NCBI GenBank assembly: GCA_945900965.1
Contig: CAMDKM010000005.1
Span: 55,431-119,430, forward strand
Source: Bordetella parapertussis
Lineage (GTDB): Bacteria > Pseudomonadota > Gammaproteobacteria > Burkholderiales > JACQAP01
Length of the DNA stretch: 64,000 nt
Direction: 5' to 3'
The translations under genes were made by a program, and so were the position numbers. This document shows positions 1 through 8,379 of this stretch, piece after piece (within the stretch, counting starts at the first letter, position 1; the number at the start of each line of letters is the position of its first letter). The notes under the pieces are model-generated. The model saw only the letters and a list, made by a program, of their open reading frames with translations, ran no database searches and was not told the DNA's origin.

Positions 1-471
1 GTTTTCGATGACGCGGTCAAAAGCACTGAATTGGTTGCGATGCGTCAGCTCACTGGTCACGAGTCCGTTGCGCGCTCCTTGAAAACCGACGTTACCGCTC
101 TTGTCGTCGCCAATCTGCTTGGCCTCCGTGGAAAATACCGTGCGGCCGCGCAAGTCGTACATCTTGACTTTGGCCACCGACAAACCCTCCACATGATCCG
201 ACATCTCGGTTGAAAGAGGCTGGCGTCGCGGATGCTGCTTCAGTTGCTCCGTGGACATTGTTTCGGCCTCTGCCAGATATGAGGCAAGGCGAGGCCATAG
301 CGAATTCGCCAGCACCGCGGTCAACGCATTGTTGTTCGATTCGCCCATCGCAACCAGCGAGCGCACGGCGGTTTCTCGATGGAAAAAGCCCAGCGCCACC
401 GCCGCGGCGACGATAGAGACGAAACTTGTGATGGAAAAGTAATGCAGCAGCCTGAAGGTGGGGTTTTTCAT
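1..471 (-). CDS. Membrane-anchored sensor protein, N-terminal part (cut by window edge)
   Basis: The reading frame starts at ATG 471 and stays open for 157 codons to the left edge, so only the N-terminus is seen. Residues 11-31 form a hydrophobic membrane segment (YFSITSFVSIVAAAVALGFF). It is followed by a probable periplasmic sensing region that is rich in Ala and Glu and ends near ELTHRNQFSAF. This layout of one membrane anchor and an extracytoplasmic region fits the start of a sensor histidine kinase or a GGDEF-type protein. The output domain lies outside the window, so the class is an inference. It lies downstream of ald on the same strand with a gap of about 157 bp. Confidence 0.6.
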   Translation of the reverse strand, partial: MKNPTFRLLHYFSITSFVSIVAAAVALGFFHRETAVRSLVAMGESNNNALTAVLANSLWPRLASYLAEAETMSTEQLKQHPRRQPLSTEMSDHVEGLSVAKVKMYDLRGRTVFSTEAKQIGDDKSGNVGFQGARNGLVTSELTHRNQFSAFDRVIEN

Positions 472-628
472 GGCGTCGGCTTATGGGGGCCTGGGGGTTC
501 GGGACGGCGTCCGACATGCTGCACATTGCGTGCCTGACTAATTGCACTTTTTCTATGAAATCCATCGAAAAAGTGCCATCCCGATATTACGGCGCAATTC
601 CACCACGCACCCGAAGTTCAGCGCCCGG

Positions 629-1735
629 TCAGCAAAGCTCCACGTACGCTCGAAACTGCCGCTTAACGTCTTCCGCAAGTCCCGGATGCGTCACATGACC
701 TGCATGGATTTGCAGACCTCCGGCAAGACCCGTGTCGTGCAACGCTTTGTCCAGACCGAGGTCCGCCAGGTTCAACACGTATGAATATGTAGACTGCGTC
801 AACGCCAGCGTCGCAGTACGTGCCACGGCTGATGGCATATTCGGGACGCAATAATGTACGACACCTTCTTCGATAAACACGGGGTGAGAATGCGAAGTAG
901 GCCTTGAAGTTTCGGCGATGCCGCCCTGGTCGATCGCAATATCCACAAACGCAGAGCCTTTTCGCATGCGCGAGAACAACTTGCGGGAGAGCAGTTTCGG
1001 CGCAAGTTTGCCCGGAATAAGCAGGGCGCCGATGACAAGGTCGGCATCGACTACGTAATCCGCGACCGCGAGCGGTTCGGAATATGCGGTCTTGATGCGA
1101 CCACCGTGCGCCTGATCGAGTTGGTCGAGCCGCGTGAGATTGATATCGAATACCGTGACCTCGGCACCGATTCCGGCCGCCATGCGCGCGGCGTGGCTCC
1201 CCGACTCTCCCGCGCCGATGATCACAACTTTCGCGGGCGGCACGCCGGCCACCCCGCCCAGCAAAACGCCTGACCCGCCGTTGGCCATCTGCAAAGCCCA
1301 GGCGCCGAACTGGATCGACAGGCGCCCGGCGATGCGCGACATCGGCGCCAGGAGCGGCAGCCGACCCGCGACGTCGGTCACGGTTTCGTAGGCGATGGCA
1401 CTGGCTCCAGAGGCGAGGAGAGCATCGAGCAATTCCGGTTCTGGAGCCAGATGCAGGTAGGCAAAAAGGATCTGGCCGCGGCGCGGTAATTTGAATTCCG
1501 ATGGTTGCAATTCTTTCACCTTGACAACCATCTCCGCCGCAAATACATCAGCGGCGGATTCTACGATCCGCCCGCCCGCGGCCTCATAGTCAGCGTCCGG
1601 GAATCCGACACGGGCACCGGCACCGGTCTCGATGTACACCTGGTGGCCGCGTTCAACGAGCGCGTGCACGCCGGAGGGCGTAAGCCCTACGCGGTACTCG
1701 TGATCCTTGATTTCCTTTGGCACACCTATCAGCAT
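629..1735 (-). CDS. ald: Alanine dehydrogenase
   Basis: NAD-dependent enzyme interconverting L-alanine and pyruvate plus ammonia. The 368-residue product has the family's usual length. It opens with MLIGVPKEIKDHEYRVGLTP, the classic N-terminus. Lys and His of the pyruvate site are in KVKELQP and FAYLHLAPEP, the Rossmann glycines are in VVIIGAGESG, and the catalytic Asp is in DIAIDQGG. The ATG at 1735 was chosen because the frame extends 25 codons upstream with no family similarity. No obvious regulator is adjacent. With glnK-amtB elsewhere in the window it suggests ammonia and amino-acid interconversion, but no operon link is visible. Confidence 0.93.
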   Translation of the reverse strand: MLIGVPKEIKDHEYRVGLTPSGVHALVERGHQVYIETGAGARVGFPDADYEAAGGRIVESAADVFAAEMVVKVKELQPSEFKLPRRGQILFAYLHLAPEPELLDALLASGASAIAYETVTDVAGRLPLLAPMSRIAGRLSIQFGAWALQMANGGSGVLLGGVAGVPPAKVVIIGAGESGSHAARMAAGIGAEVTVFDINLTRLDQLDQAHGGRIKTAYSEPLAVADYVVDADLVIGALLIPGKLAPKLLSRKLFSRMRKGSAFVDIAIDQGGIAETSRPTSHSHPVFIEEGVVHYCVPNMPSAVARTATLALTQSTYSYVLNLADLGLDKALHDTGLAGGLQIHAGHVTHPGLAEDVKRQFRAYVELC

Positions 1736-1806
1736 GTTGAAAACCCCGTCTGGCCAATTCTCGAAACGTCCGATTGTGTTCCAAGCGTGCGCACCGACCC
1801 TCGCCT

Positions 1807-2022
1807 TCACTGCGTGCTAACACGCCGCGCGGCGAAGGCACGTCTGAGAAAGAATAACCGCGCGCCAAGCGCCGTCGCAAGTAATACCGCGAAAAGAAGA
1901 GGCTCGCTAATGTCCTTTTTGACCAGCCACCAGAAATGCAGCACGCCTAATACCGCAATGACATACACCAGCCGGTGCAAAAGCTGCCAGCGTTTTGCGC
2001 CGAGCCTGCGAGCGGGAACTCG
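1807..2022 (-). pseudogene. msrQ: msrQ remnant (C-terminal third only)
   Basis: About 70 codons match the C-terminus of MsrQ/YedZ, the heme-binding membrane subunit that feeds electrons to the periplasmic methionine sulfoxide reductase MsrP. Recognisable parts are RRLGAKRWQLLHRLVYV and the membrane segment LGVLHFWWLVKKD, followed by the last hydrophobic helix. The first roughly 130 residues are missing and no msrP is present. Homology stops about 12 bp from the left arm of the inverted-repeat element at 2034-2170, so the break point coincides with that element. The frame continues upstream into repeat sequence and antisense mgtE-region sequence, which is not protein-like. Confidence 0.75.
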
Positions 2023-2033
2023 CGCCGATTGCG

Positions 2034-2170
2034 GTACAGAGGCACCGAGAATACAGAGAAAAAACAAATTGTTGCGTCTATCCCAGCTCTCACCAAAAAG
2101 GTGAACACTGCTGGCACGACAACTGATTGATACATTGTTCTTCTCGGTGTCTCTGTGCCTCTGTGGTGCA
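2034..2170. repeat. Nonamer-arm inverted-repeat element 1 (CACAGAG type)
   Basis: The left arm (2034-2062) and right arm (2138-2169) are made of imperfect 9-bp units related to CACAGAGGC and are inverted relative to each other, around a spacer of about 75 bp. The element fills the gap between mgtE and the msrQ remnant. It is one of ten elements of this architecture in the window. Confidence 0.8.
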
Positions 2171-2189
2171 GTTTTTAGGTTTATTAATG

Positions 2190-3632
2190 CTAAATCAGAA
2201 AAACCGTGGCCAGCCCCAGAAATATGAAAAAACCCATGCTGTCGGTGGAGAAGGTGAGTAACACGCTGGAGCCCATGGCCGGATCGCGGCCCATCTTGTG
2301 CATGGTGAGTGGCACCAGCATGCCAACCGCCGCAGCCACCAGGAGATTCAGGAGCATGGCGCCGGTCATAACCAATCCCAGCGGGACGCTGCGGTAGAGC
2401 AACCAGGCAAATATCCCTGCAACACCGCCCCATACCAGCCCGTTCAGCAAACTGATTGCGAGTTCCTTTAACACCATGCGCCGCGCATTGCCGGACGTGG
2501 CCTGCCCCAAGGCAAGGGAGCGAATGATAAGTGTTGTGGTCTGATTGGCGGAATTGCCGGCGATACCCGCCACGATTGGCATCAGCGTCGCCAAGGCAAC
2601 CAGCCGCTCGATGGTGCCCTCGAACAATCCGATGACCCGCGATGCAAAGAAAGCGGTGCCAAGATTCACTGCCAGCCAGAGCCAGCGGTTCTGGGCGCTT
2701 TTCCACACTGAGGCGAAAATATCCTCTTCCTCGCGCAACCCGGCCTTGCCGAGCAATTCGCCTTCGGTTTGATCGCGAATATAGTCCAGTGCCGCGGCCA
2801 CGGTTACCCGCCCCACGATTCTGTTTCCCTTATCCACCACTGGTGCCGAAACCAGATCGTAGCGCTGGAAAGCCTGCGCTGCCTGGCCGGCATTTTCATC
2901 GGGGGACAACGCGGTAAATTCGGTACTCATGATGGTGCGCACCGCAACCTCAGGGTCCGTGACAATGAGCCGATTGATCGGCAATACGCCGGTCAATACG
3001 CCTTCTGCGTTCACTACGAAAACCTGATCGGTATGGTCGGGAAGTTCGTCCAGGCGCCGCAGGTAGCGCAGTACAAACTCCAGCGTTACGTCTTCGCCCA
3101 CCGTCACCATGTCAAAATCCATCAGCGCGCCGACCGAGTCCTCGGGGTAGGACATGGCCGCGCGCAATTGCTCGCGCTCCTCGGAGGGCAGGGAACGAAA
3201 TACGTCCTGCACGACCTCTTGCGGCAAATCCGGTGCCAGATCGGCGATTTCATCGGTATCGAGCTGCTCGGTGGCCGCCACCAGCTCGCGGACATTCATG
3301 CTCTCGATCAGGGTCTCGCGCACGGCATCCGAGACTTCCAGCAGGATTTCCCCGTCGCGATCCACCTTGACCAGATCCCAGACCACCAGGCGGTCGTCGA
3401 GCGGCAGCGCTTCCAGCATTCGCGCCACATCGGCCGGATGCAGGCGGTCCATCCGCTTCTGAAGTTCGACGAGATTCTGCTTGTGGACCAGCGATTCCAC
3501 GAGTTCATGCCGCGGCATGTCCTGATTGCGGACCATGCTTTCGACGATCCGGTGCTTGTTCAGCAACGCCCTGATTTGCTCAAGGGCTTCCGGCAGGCTT
3601 TCCGAGTGTTTCTTTTCGCTGGCTTGCGACAC
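2190..3632 (-). CDS. mgtE: Magnesium transporter MgtE
   Basis: Mg2+ channel/transporter of the inner membrane, 480 residues, normal length. Domains in order: an N-terminal MgtE_N helical repeat domain (about 35-135, with HPADVARMLEALP), two CBS domains (about 140-265, with SVGALMDFDMVTV and RTIMSTEFTALSPDE), a linking helix, and a C-terminal five-helix membrane domain from about 310 (MPIVAGIAGNSANQTTTLI, the pore signature). The C-terminal FSTDSMGFFIFLGLA is also typical. In this family the cytosolic domains bind Mg2+ and close the pore. No Mg2+ riboswitch was seen upstream. Confidence 0.95.
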   Translation of the reverse strand: MSQASEKKHSESLPEALEQIRALLNKHRIVESMVRNQDMPRHELVESLVHKQNLVELQKRMDRLHPADVARMLEALPLDDRLVVWDLVKVDRDGEILLEVSDAVRETLIESMNVRELVAATEQLDTDEIADLAPDLPQEVVQDVFRSLPSEEREQLRAAMSYPEDSVGALMDFDMVTVGEDVTLEFVLRYLRRLDELPDHTDQVFVVNAEGVLTGVLPINRLIVTDPEVAVRTIMSTEFTALSPDENAGQAAQAFQRYDLVSAPVVDKGNRIVGRVTVAAALDYIRDQTEGELLGKAGLREEEDIFASVWKSAQNRWLWLAVNLGTAFFASRVIGLFEGTIERLVALATLMPIVAGIAGNSANQTTTLIIRSLALGQATSGNARRMVLKELAISLLNGLVWGGVAGIFAWLLYRSVPLGLVMTGAMLLNLLVAAAVGMLVPLTMHKMGRDPAMGSSVLLTFSTDSMGFFIFLGLATVFLI

Positions 3633-3738
3633 GGGAAATTTTCCCGATCCGATGGACAGGGACAGAATTGTAGGGGGTGGAGTCCGGATGACAAAGGGAA
3701 GAAAAGAAATTTCCCGGGCCTGGCAAAGGTCCGTCGCC

Positions 3739-3760
3739 GCGCGGCGACTTGCCGCCGCGC
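3739..3760 (-). terminator. GC-rich hairpin, possible terminator of the DUF4440-like gene
   Basis: A perfect 8-bp stem GCGCGGCG/CGCCGCGC with a 6-nt loop lies just downstream of the stop codon at 3783 on the minus strand. There is no U-run, so factor-independent termination is uncertain. It may instead be a transcript-end stabilising hairpin ahead of mgtE. Confidence 0.35.
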
Positions 3761-3782
3761 GCTGACCTCTCGATTTCGTCTG

Positions 3783-4241
3783 TTATGGTTTAGGCGGCAC
3801 TCGCGTAGCCTGCCAGGAAATGAATTCCAGACCTTTGGCGCGTTTAGCCCAGATGCTGTGAAAGCGCAGTTCCACCGCAAGGTCCTGACCTTTGACTGTC
3901 ACGTCGAAGTTGGCTTTGCCGCTAATCAAGGCGAGGCAGTCGTAGGTACGTACCGTGACGTCGCTGCGACGCATGACCCGATACTTGACCGCGCCCGAAT
4001 GCATGGAATCGATGTAACTTGCTTTATTGTCGATCAGAGTCGAGGAGTGAACATAGACCAGATCCTCGCCGTACAGCTTTTGCATCGCCACGAAATCGTC
4101 GCCCGTTTGGGCCGCGTAACGCAGATCTTCAGCTGCCAGGGCCTCGGCCTCGGTCACCGGTGCGCCGCATTCGCCCGCCACGGCAGCCTGCCCTCCGATC
4201 AACCCGAGCAGCAGGCAGCCGGCATTTATTAATTTATGCAT
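3783..4241 (-). CDS. Secreted SnoaL/DUF4440-like (NTF2 fold) protein
   Basis: The 152-residue product starts with a clear signal peptide (MHKLINAGCLLLGLIGGQ, then AAVAGE cleavage region). The mature part looks like the NTF2-like DUF4440 family: an early helix AEALAAEDLRYAAQTGDDF, LYGEDLVYVHSSTLIDNK, then the strands FDVTVKGQDL and ELRFHSIWAK. Such proteins are small cone-shaped folds with varied or unknown roles. The ATG at 4241 has an excellent GGAGGA ribosome site 4-9 bases upstream. The frame's upstream extension is not protein-like and was rejected. Confidence 0.75.
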   Translation of the reverse strand: MHKLINAGCLLLGLIGGQAAVAGECGAPVTEAEALAAEDLRYAAQTGDDFVAMQKLYGEDLVYVHSSTLIDNKASYIDSMHSGAVKYRVMRRSDVTVRTYDCLALISGKANFDVTVKGQDLAVELRFHSIWAKRAKGLEFISWQATRVPPKP

Positions 4242-4296
4242 CGTTCCTCCCATTTTGTGAATGTCCGGCAAGCGCATGCCGGACGCTGGATCGCCG

Positions 4297-4602
4297 CTAT
4301 TTTTTCTGCGCGTACCGGGATTCTCGCACCACGCTGCAAACCTGGATACGAAATTCCGAGTAGAACTCGCTGCGCCCTCTGTGCTGGGCGTCGAGATGTT
4401 CGGGATGTATCGCCCAAGCCCGCTGCGCCGCTTCCGACTCGAACTCGACAAGGGTGACTCGCTCGCCGTCATCGGCAGTGAACGTCTTGTGCGACACGTA
4501 GCCTGGCATGGTCCGCGCCAGTTCGTTCATGCGCGCCGCCCAGGGTTGATACGCCTGCAGGGCCTCGGAGCGCAGCCGCGATCGGAATACGGTCAGGACC
4601 AT
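4297..4602 (-). CDS. Antibiotic biosynthesis monooxygenase (ABM)-fold protein
   Basis: The 101-residue product has the ABM/ferredoxin-like dimer fold pattern: MVLTVFRSRL, a helix with YQPWAARMNELARTMPGYVS, then TLVEFESEAAQRAWAIHPEH. Family members include small heme-degrading and quinol monooxygenases as well as many proteins of unknown substrate. Nothing here identifies the substrate. It lies between two secreted-protein genes on the same strand, 16 bp from the upstream neighbour's stop, so co-transcription is likely. Confidence 0.7.
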   Translation of the reverse strand: MVLTVFRSRLRSEALQAYQPWAARMNELARTMPGYVSHKTFTADDGERVTLVEFESEAAQRAWAIHPEHLDAQHRGRSEFYSEFRIQVCSVVRESRYAQKK

Positions 4603-4618
4603 GGCGAATCTCCGCCGA

Positions 4619-5389
4619 TTATTGCGGCGTCAGCACGGTCAATGGTTTGGCCTCGCAGCGCACTTGTTTGTTTTCCATTCGGGCCGGAAACACGCTCAAC
4701 TTGCCGCCTTTCCAGGAAAATCCGTAGTGCTTTTTTTCTCCCGATTTGCCGTCCTCGGCCTGAAAATATTCGCAGGATGCTCCTGGATGATTGAGCGATA
4801 TTTCAAAGTTCATAGTCTGCTCCGGCCAAATGGCTTCTCCGGTATTCGCAAAGGTCCAGGTACGTCCATTGTCGTCCAGATATTTCCCGGCCAGCACCAC
4901 CCGGTTCACGTGCGGGCTGATCTCGCCCTCGATGGGAATGTAATCGACAGCCTTGCCTTTCATGAAGCGCGGCTCGGAAAATTTCAGTCTGTCGAATTTG
5001 CCCTGCGGATTCTTGACACCCTCGAATGGCAAATACTTGACCTCGGTACTGGATATCGGACCGTCATCCTCGGCCAGAATCAGGCGATAGGCGTTCGGCT
5101 TGTCATCGGACTCCAGGCTGATCACCACCTGCAAGGTGGCCTTGTCGAAATTTGTGGTCACGATCGGGTAGCGCTGCCCCTCGCGCTTGATGGCAATCAC
5201 CACCGGGGGAGCCTTTTTGGCCGCGGCATGCGGACTTTTCGTGGCGTTGAGTTCCTTCAGGTAGGCGTCGTTGATCCAGATACCGGCGATATCCTTGACG
5301 TAAACCCGATCCTTGCGCACCGGTGTCTGCGCCAGTACCTGGCCGACAATCAGTATCAGCAGAGCGATCATTCCAATTCGGTGTTTCAT
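4619..5389 (-). CDS. Secreted protein of unknown function
   Basis: A 256-residue protein with an N-terminal signal peptide (MKHRIGMIALLILIVGQVLAQ). The remainder is mostly beta-strand-like and hydrophilic, with DIAGIWINDAYLKEL near the start and a C-terminal Cys pair (SCEYFQAEDG and RCEAKPL) that could form a disulfide. I do not recognise the family. The motif GIWINDAYL is reminiscent of lipocalin-like or DUF-type secreted proteins, but I do not assign it. It lies between the amidase gene and the ABM gene, with short gaps, as part of a minus-strand run. Confidence 0.7.
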   Translation of the reverse strand: MKHRIGMIALLILIVGQVLAQTPVRKDRVYVKDIAGIWINDAYLKELNATKSPHAAAKKAPPVVIAIKREGQRYPIVTTNFDKATLQVVISLESDDKPNAYRLILAEDDGPISSTEVKYLPFEGVKNPQGKFDRLKFSEPRFMKGKAVDYIPIEGEISPHVNRVVLAGKYLDDNGRTWTFANTGEAIWPEQTMNFEISLNHPGASCEYFQAEDGKSGEKKHYGFSWKGGKLSVFPARMENKQVRCEAKPLTVLTPQ

Positions 5390-5416
5390 GCGTCGATGTC
5401 CTGTTTATTTGTTAAG

Positions 5417-6865
5417 TTAGTGAGATGCGGCCGACGGCCGCGTTTTCCAGAATCCCGTGGCCTGTTCAAAGGCATGGGCAAGTTGTAGCACACCAAAATC
5501 GTCCTGATACCGGCCGATGATCTGCAGACCGACCGGCAGTCCACCCCGGCTGAAGCCGCAGGGCACGGAAATCGCGGGCGCGCCGGTGACGGTAATGTAA
5601 TAGCAGGAGCGCATCCAGTCGATATAAGTTTCCAGTTCGACTCCGTTGATGCGTGTCACGTAAGGCAGCTCGACATCAAAGGGCAGCACTTGCGCAACCG
5701 GCGCCACCAGGAAATCATATTTTTCCATGAATGCGCGCATGCGCTGGAACAATTGCGTGCGCTTGGCTTCCGCCGCGCCCACTTGCGCGCCGGTCAGGCG
5801 CCCGCCTTCCTCGATATTCCAGATCACGGTTTCTTTCATCTGATCGCGTTGGGTTTTGAGCAACTGACCGTAGGCCAGTTCAAAATTCCAGGCGCGCAGC
5901 ACGCGAAAAATTTCGTCCGCGTCGCGCAAATCCGGCGTCGCCTCCTCCACCGTGCACCCCATGGCGTTGAACGTCTCGCGCTGCCCGGCGATGACACGCA
6001 CAACTTCCGGCTCCACAGGCAGCCCGCCCAGATCGGCGCTCCATCCTATGCGCACGCCCTTGAAACTTCGCCCGAGTGGCCGCGCGAACAGCGATCCCGG
6101 CTCTTGCAGAGAAATCGGCGCCCGCGCATCCGGCCCGGCGATGGCGGACAACATCAGCGCCGCGTCGCCTACCGTACGCGCCATTGGCCCCAGCACCGGC
6201 AGCGAGAACCAGGCCGACAAGCTCGGCCATATTGGCACGCGCCCGGCCGATGGGCGAAACCCCACCACGTTGCAAAAGCTTGCCGGGTTGCGCAGGCTCC
6301 CGCCCAGATCGGAGCCATCGGCGATGGGCAACATGCCGCAGGCGAGCGCCACTGCCGCGCCTCCGCTGCTGCCGCCGCTGGTCTTGGATGGATCGTAGGG
6401 ATTGCGCGTGGCGCCGAACACGGGATTAAAAGTCTGCGAGCCAGCGGCGAATTCCGGGGTATTGGTTTTGCCGATCGTGATGGCCCCGGCCTGCCTCAAG
6501 CGCTCGACAATGAGGGCATCCGTATCGGGCACGAAATCCCGGAAAACCGGCGAGCCAAAGGTGGTGCGGATACCTTTGGTGACCACCATATCTTTGTGTG
6601 CCACCGGCAGTCCGGCCAGCACCCCAGGGTCTGCGCCCCGAGCCAGCCGCGCATCTATCTCGGCGGCCGCAGCACGGGCTTGCTCCGGAACAAGCGTAAC
6701 GATCGCGTTAACCGACGGATTCACCCGCTCGATCTGCGCCAGGTGCGCATCCATGACCTCAACGGCCGAGATGTCGCGCGCCTTGATCCGGCGCACCAGT
6801 TCGTACGCGGGGGTGAAACAAAGGTCGTGATTTTGCATGGCCACCAACTTGCGAAAGGCACCCAT
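5417..6865 (-). CDS. Amidase-signature family amidase
   Basis: The 482-residue product belongs to the amidase-signature hydrolases (GatA/AtzF/nylon hydrolase group), which cleave C-N amide bonds with a Ser-cisSer-Lys triad. The catalytic Lys is in LPVAHKDMVV, the cis-Ser in SKTSGGSSGGAAVALA and the nucleophile Ser in DGSDLGGSLRNPASF. No GatB or GatC gene is near, so tRNA transamidation is unlikely and the substrate is unknown. ATG 6865 was used; ATG 6838 (MQNHDLCF) begins where family similarity starts and is an equally good choice. Its 5' part is duplicated at 10383-10749. Confidence 0.88.
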   Translation of the reverse strand: MGAFRKLVAMQNHDLCFTPAYELVRRIKARDISAVEVMDAHLAQIERVNPSVNAIVTLVPEQARAAAAEIDARLARGADPGVLAGLPVAHKDMVVTKGIRTTFGSPVFRDFVPDTDALIVERLRQAGAITIGKTNTPEFAAGSQTFNPVFGATRNPYDPSKTSGGSSGGAAVALACGMLPIADGSDLGGSLRNPASFCNVVGFRPSAGRVPIWPSLSAWFSLPVLGPMARTVGDAALMLSAIAGPDARAPISLQEPGSLFARPLGRSFKGVRIGWSADLGGLPVEPEVVRVIAGQRETFNAMGCTVEEATPDLRDADEIFRVLRAWNFELAYGQLLKTQRDQMKETVIWNIEEGGRLTGAQVGAAEAKRTQLFQRMRAFMEKYDFLVAPVAQVLPFDVELPYVTRINGVELETYIDWMRSCYYITVTGAPAISVPCGFSRGGLPVGLQIIGRYQDDFGVLQLAHAFEQATGFWKTRPSAASH

Positions 6866-6887
6866 GGTAGCCGAATCGCGCGTCTGC
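6521..6887. repeat. Direct repeat, copy A (amidase 5' region)
   Basis: This stretch aligns without gaps to 10383-10749 at a constant offset of 3,862 bp. It covers the first ~115 codons of the amidase and about 20 bp upstream of its start. Identity is roughly nine in ten by eye over the right-hand 300 bp and lower at the left end. The two copies bracket the accessory island in the same orientation. Confidence 0.85.
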
Positions 6888-6940
6888 GATCCGTGTTATC
6901 CGGCGTTATTGCGAACGCATCAAGGCGTCCCGCGACGTAA

Positions 6941-7042
6941 GAGGAGGTCGCCTATGCCTGTCTGTACCTCGCGTCGGATGAGGCGTCCTACTGCACCGGC
7001 ACGATCGTCGCTGTCGATGGTGGCTCAACCGCGAGGGCATGA
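6941..7042 (+). pseudogene. Short-chain dehydrogenase (SDR) remnant, last 33 residues
   Basis: The plus-strand frame reads EEVAYACLYLASDEASYCTG and then TIVAVDGGSTARA before TGA at 7040. This is the standard C-terminus of classical SDR oxidoreductases (EEVA..vlfLaSdeAsyvTG..i.VDGG). The codon just before is a stop, and the upstream 5' part of the gene is absent, replaced by the amidase 5' flank. It is therefore a gene fragment on the right side of the amidase boundary. Confidence 0.75.
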
Positions 7043-7146
7043 CGTAATCAAGAGGTAGTCCACCGGCTCCCCGCAAAGGAGCCCTTAAGCTCGTCCGTCG
7101 CACGCCGATACCTAGCTGAGCTCACACACGGGACGGAGACTAGGCT

Positions 7147-7896
7147 TTGAATAATCGGCGCAACTTCTATCGAATTCTCCACGTGCAGCCAGAAGCGCCG
7201 CTCGAAATCATCAGGGCGAGCTATCGCAGCCTGATGTCGAAATTGAAAGCGCATCCAGATCTCGGTGGCGATCACGAAGCCGCGGTATTAATCAATCAAG
7301 CCTATGCCGTCCTGAGTAACCCGGAGAAGCGACGACTTTACGATGAATCTCGTCGTTCAACGAAAGGTCCGGCGAGGGGAGCCAGGGGCCAGCACGCCGA
7401 CGAAGTGCCCCGCACACCGCGTTCCGGTGCTCGCGCCGCGCCTAAGGCTGACGATTCCAGATCTGATGATCTTCCACGCTGCCACTTTTGTCGCACCGAA
7501 TACCGTCGCCCGCCACGGCCAAGCGAACGCTGTGGGTGTTGCGCGAGCCCACTCGTTTTAGAGATCCCGATGGCGAGCACCCATGTCCGCGAGCTTTTCG
7601 GAAGACGGACCGCGCCGCGGATCACGAAAGCAGGGAACTTCACGCTTTACCCTAGTTGGCCGCATCACGGTTATCCAGCGCAATTACGTGACTTGTCTCC
7701 GACTGGACTCAGCCTGCTGACCCAATACCCGGCACGCAACTCGCAGATCCTCAAACTCGACGGGAGTTTCCTTACCGGCGTCGCGCGGGTAATTTCTGTT
7801 CGGGCCGGCATGCGTGGAATCCTTTCAGTCCACGCATCTTTCTTAACTGTGGAGTTTCTGACGAAAACTGGCGGATTTGTCTCGGTAAGAATTTAG
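7147..7896 (+). CDS. J-domain / zinc-cluster / PilZ-like fusion protein
   Basis: A 249-residue protein starting with TTG 7147, with GGAG about 8 bases upstream. Residues 6-70 form a J domain (FYRILHVQPEAPLEIIRASY, then the diagnostic HPD in KLKAHPDLGGD, ending NPEKRRLYDE), the part that stimulates Hsp70 ATPase. A Pro/Arg-rich linker leads to a Cys cluster CHFCRTEY...CGCC, a probable zinc site. The C-terminal part looks like PilZ, the c-di-GMP receptor fold: RTAPR fits RxxxR and RDLSPTGLSLL fits DxSxxG. The family is not one I can name, and the function is unknown. It may couple c-di-GMP to DnaK action. It sits in the accessory island. Confidence 0.7.
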   Translation: MNNRRNFYRILHVQPEAPLEIIRASYRSLMSKLKAHPDLGGDHEAAVLINQAYAVLSNPEKRRLYDESRRSTKGPARGARGQHADEVPRTPRSGARAAPKADDSRSDDLPRCHFCRTEYRRPPRPSERCGCCASPLVLEIPMASTHVRELFGRRTAPRITKAGNFTLYPSWPHHGYPAQLRDLSPTGLSLLTQYPARNSQILKLDGSFLTGVARVISVRAGMRGILSVHASFLTVEFLTKTGGFVSVRI

Positions 7897-7968
7897 GCTG
7901 CAAGCCCGGCGGCTGCAGAGATGCGCGGCCAATCCACGTAGGACGCTGCGTGCTTCGCGGCTATCCCG

Positions 7969-8379
7969 CTACCAGATTGTGGCGATCTCCGCCGTGCCGC
8001 GCAAACGATCGTCGGCCGTGACGAGCTCGGCCCCAAGCAGCTTGGCGGTGGCGACAATGATCCGGTCCGCCGGGTCGCCGTGCATCGAATCTCCCATCGC
8101 GCCCGCCATCTCGGCGATCGCAACGCTGATAGGCTCGAAGGCCAACTCGGGTAACGTCATGAGGTCGGCAAGCCACGCGTGAAGGGAGGCGCCGAGCGTG
8201 AGCCGTTCGCGTCGAACAGCCGTCGCAATCTCAAGCACACTGATCGTGGAAACGAAGACTGGGCCCCGCTTTACCTCACGATCAATCGAACGCTTGGCGC
8301 GAACCGAAAGACGCTGCGCGCCTGAAACCCACCATACAAGAACGTGAGTGTCGAGAACGATCAACGATTCATCTCCCAC
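7969..8379 (-). CDS. vapC: VapC-type PIN-domain toxin
   Basis: A 136-residue PIN-domain RNase of the type II toxin family. The acidic metal-binding residues are visible: Asp in IVLDTHVLVWW, Glu in STISVLEIATAV, and Asp residues in HGDPADRIIVATA and LVTADDRL. It overlaps the antitoxin gene by 19 bp at its 5' end, the normal arrangement for translational coupling. All key residues are kept, so it may be active. Targets of such toxins are usually tRNA or rRNA, but none can be assigned here. Confidence 0.88.
   Translation of the reverse strand: MGDESLIVLDTHVLVWWVSGAQRLSVRAKRSIDREVKRGPVFVSTISVLEIATAVRRERLTLGASLHAWLADLMTLPELAFEPISVAIAEMAGAMGDSMHGDPADRIIVATAKLLGAELVTADDRLRGTAEIATIW

Noticed and set aside
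2769..4232. 487-codon plus-strand frame opposite mgtE and the DUF4440-like gene
   Set aside because: Antisense shadow spanning two convincing minus-strand genes and their intergenic hairpin.
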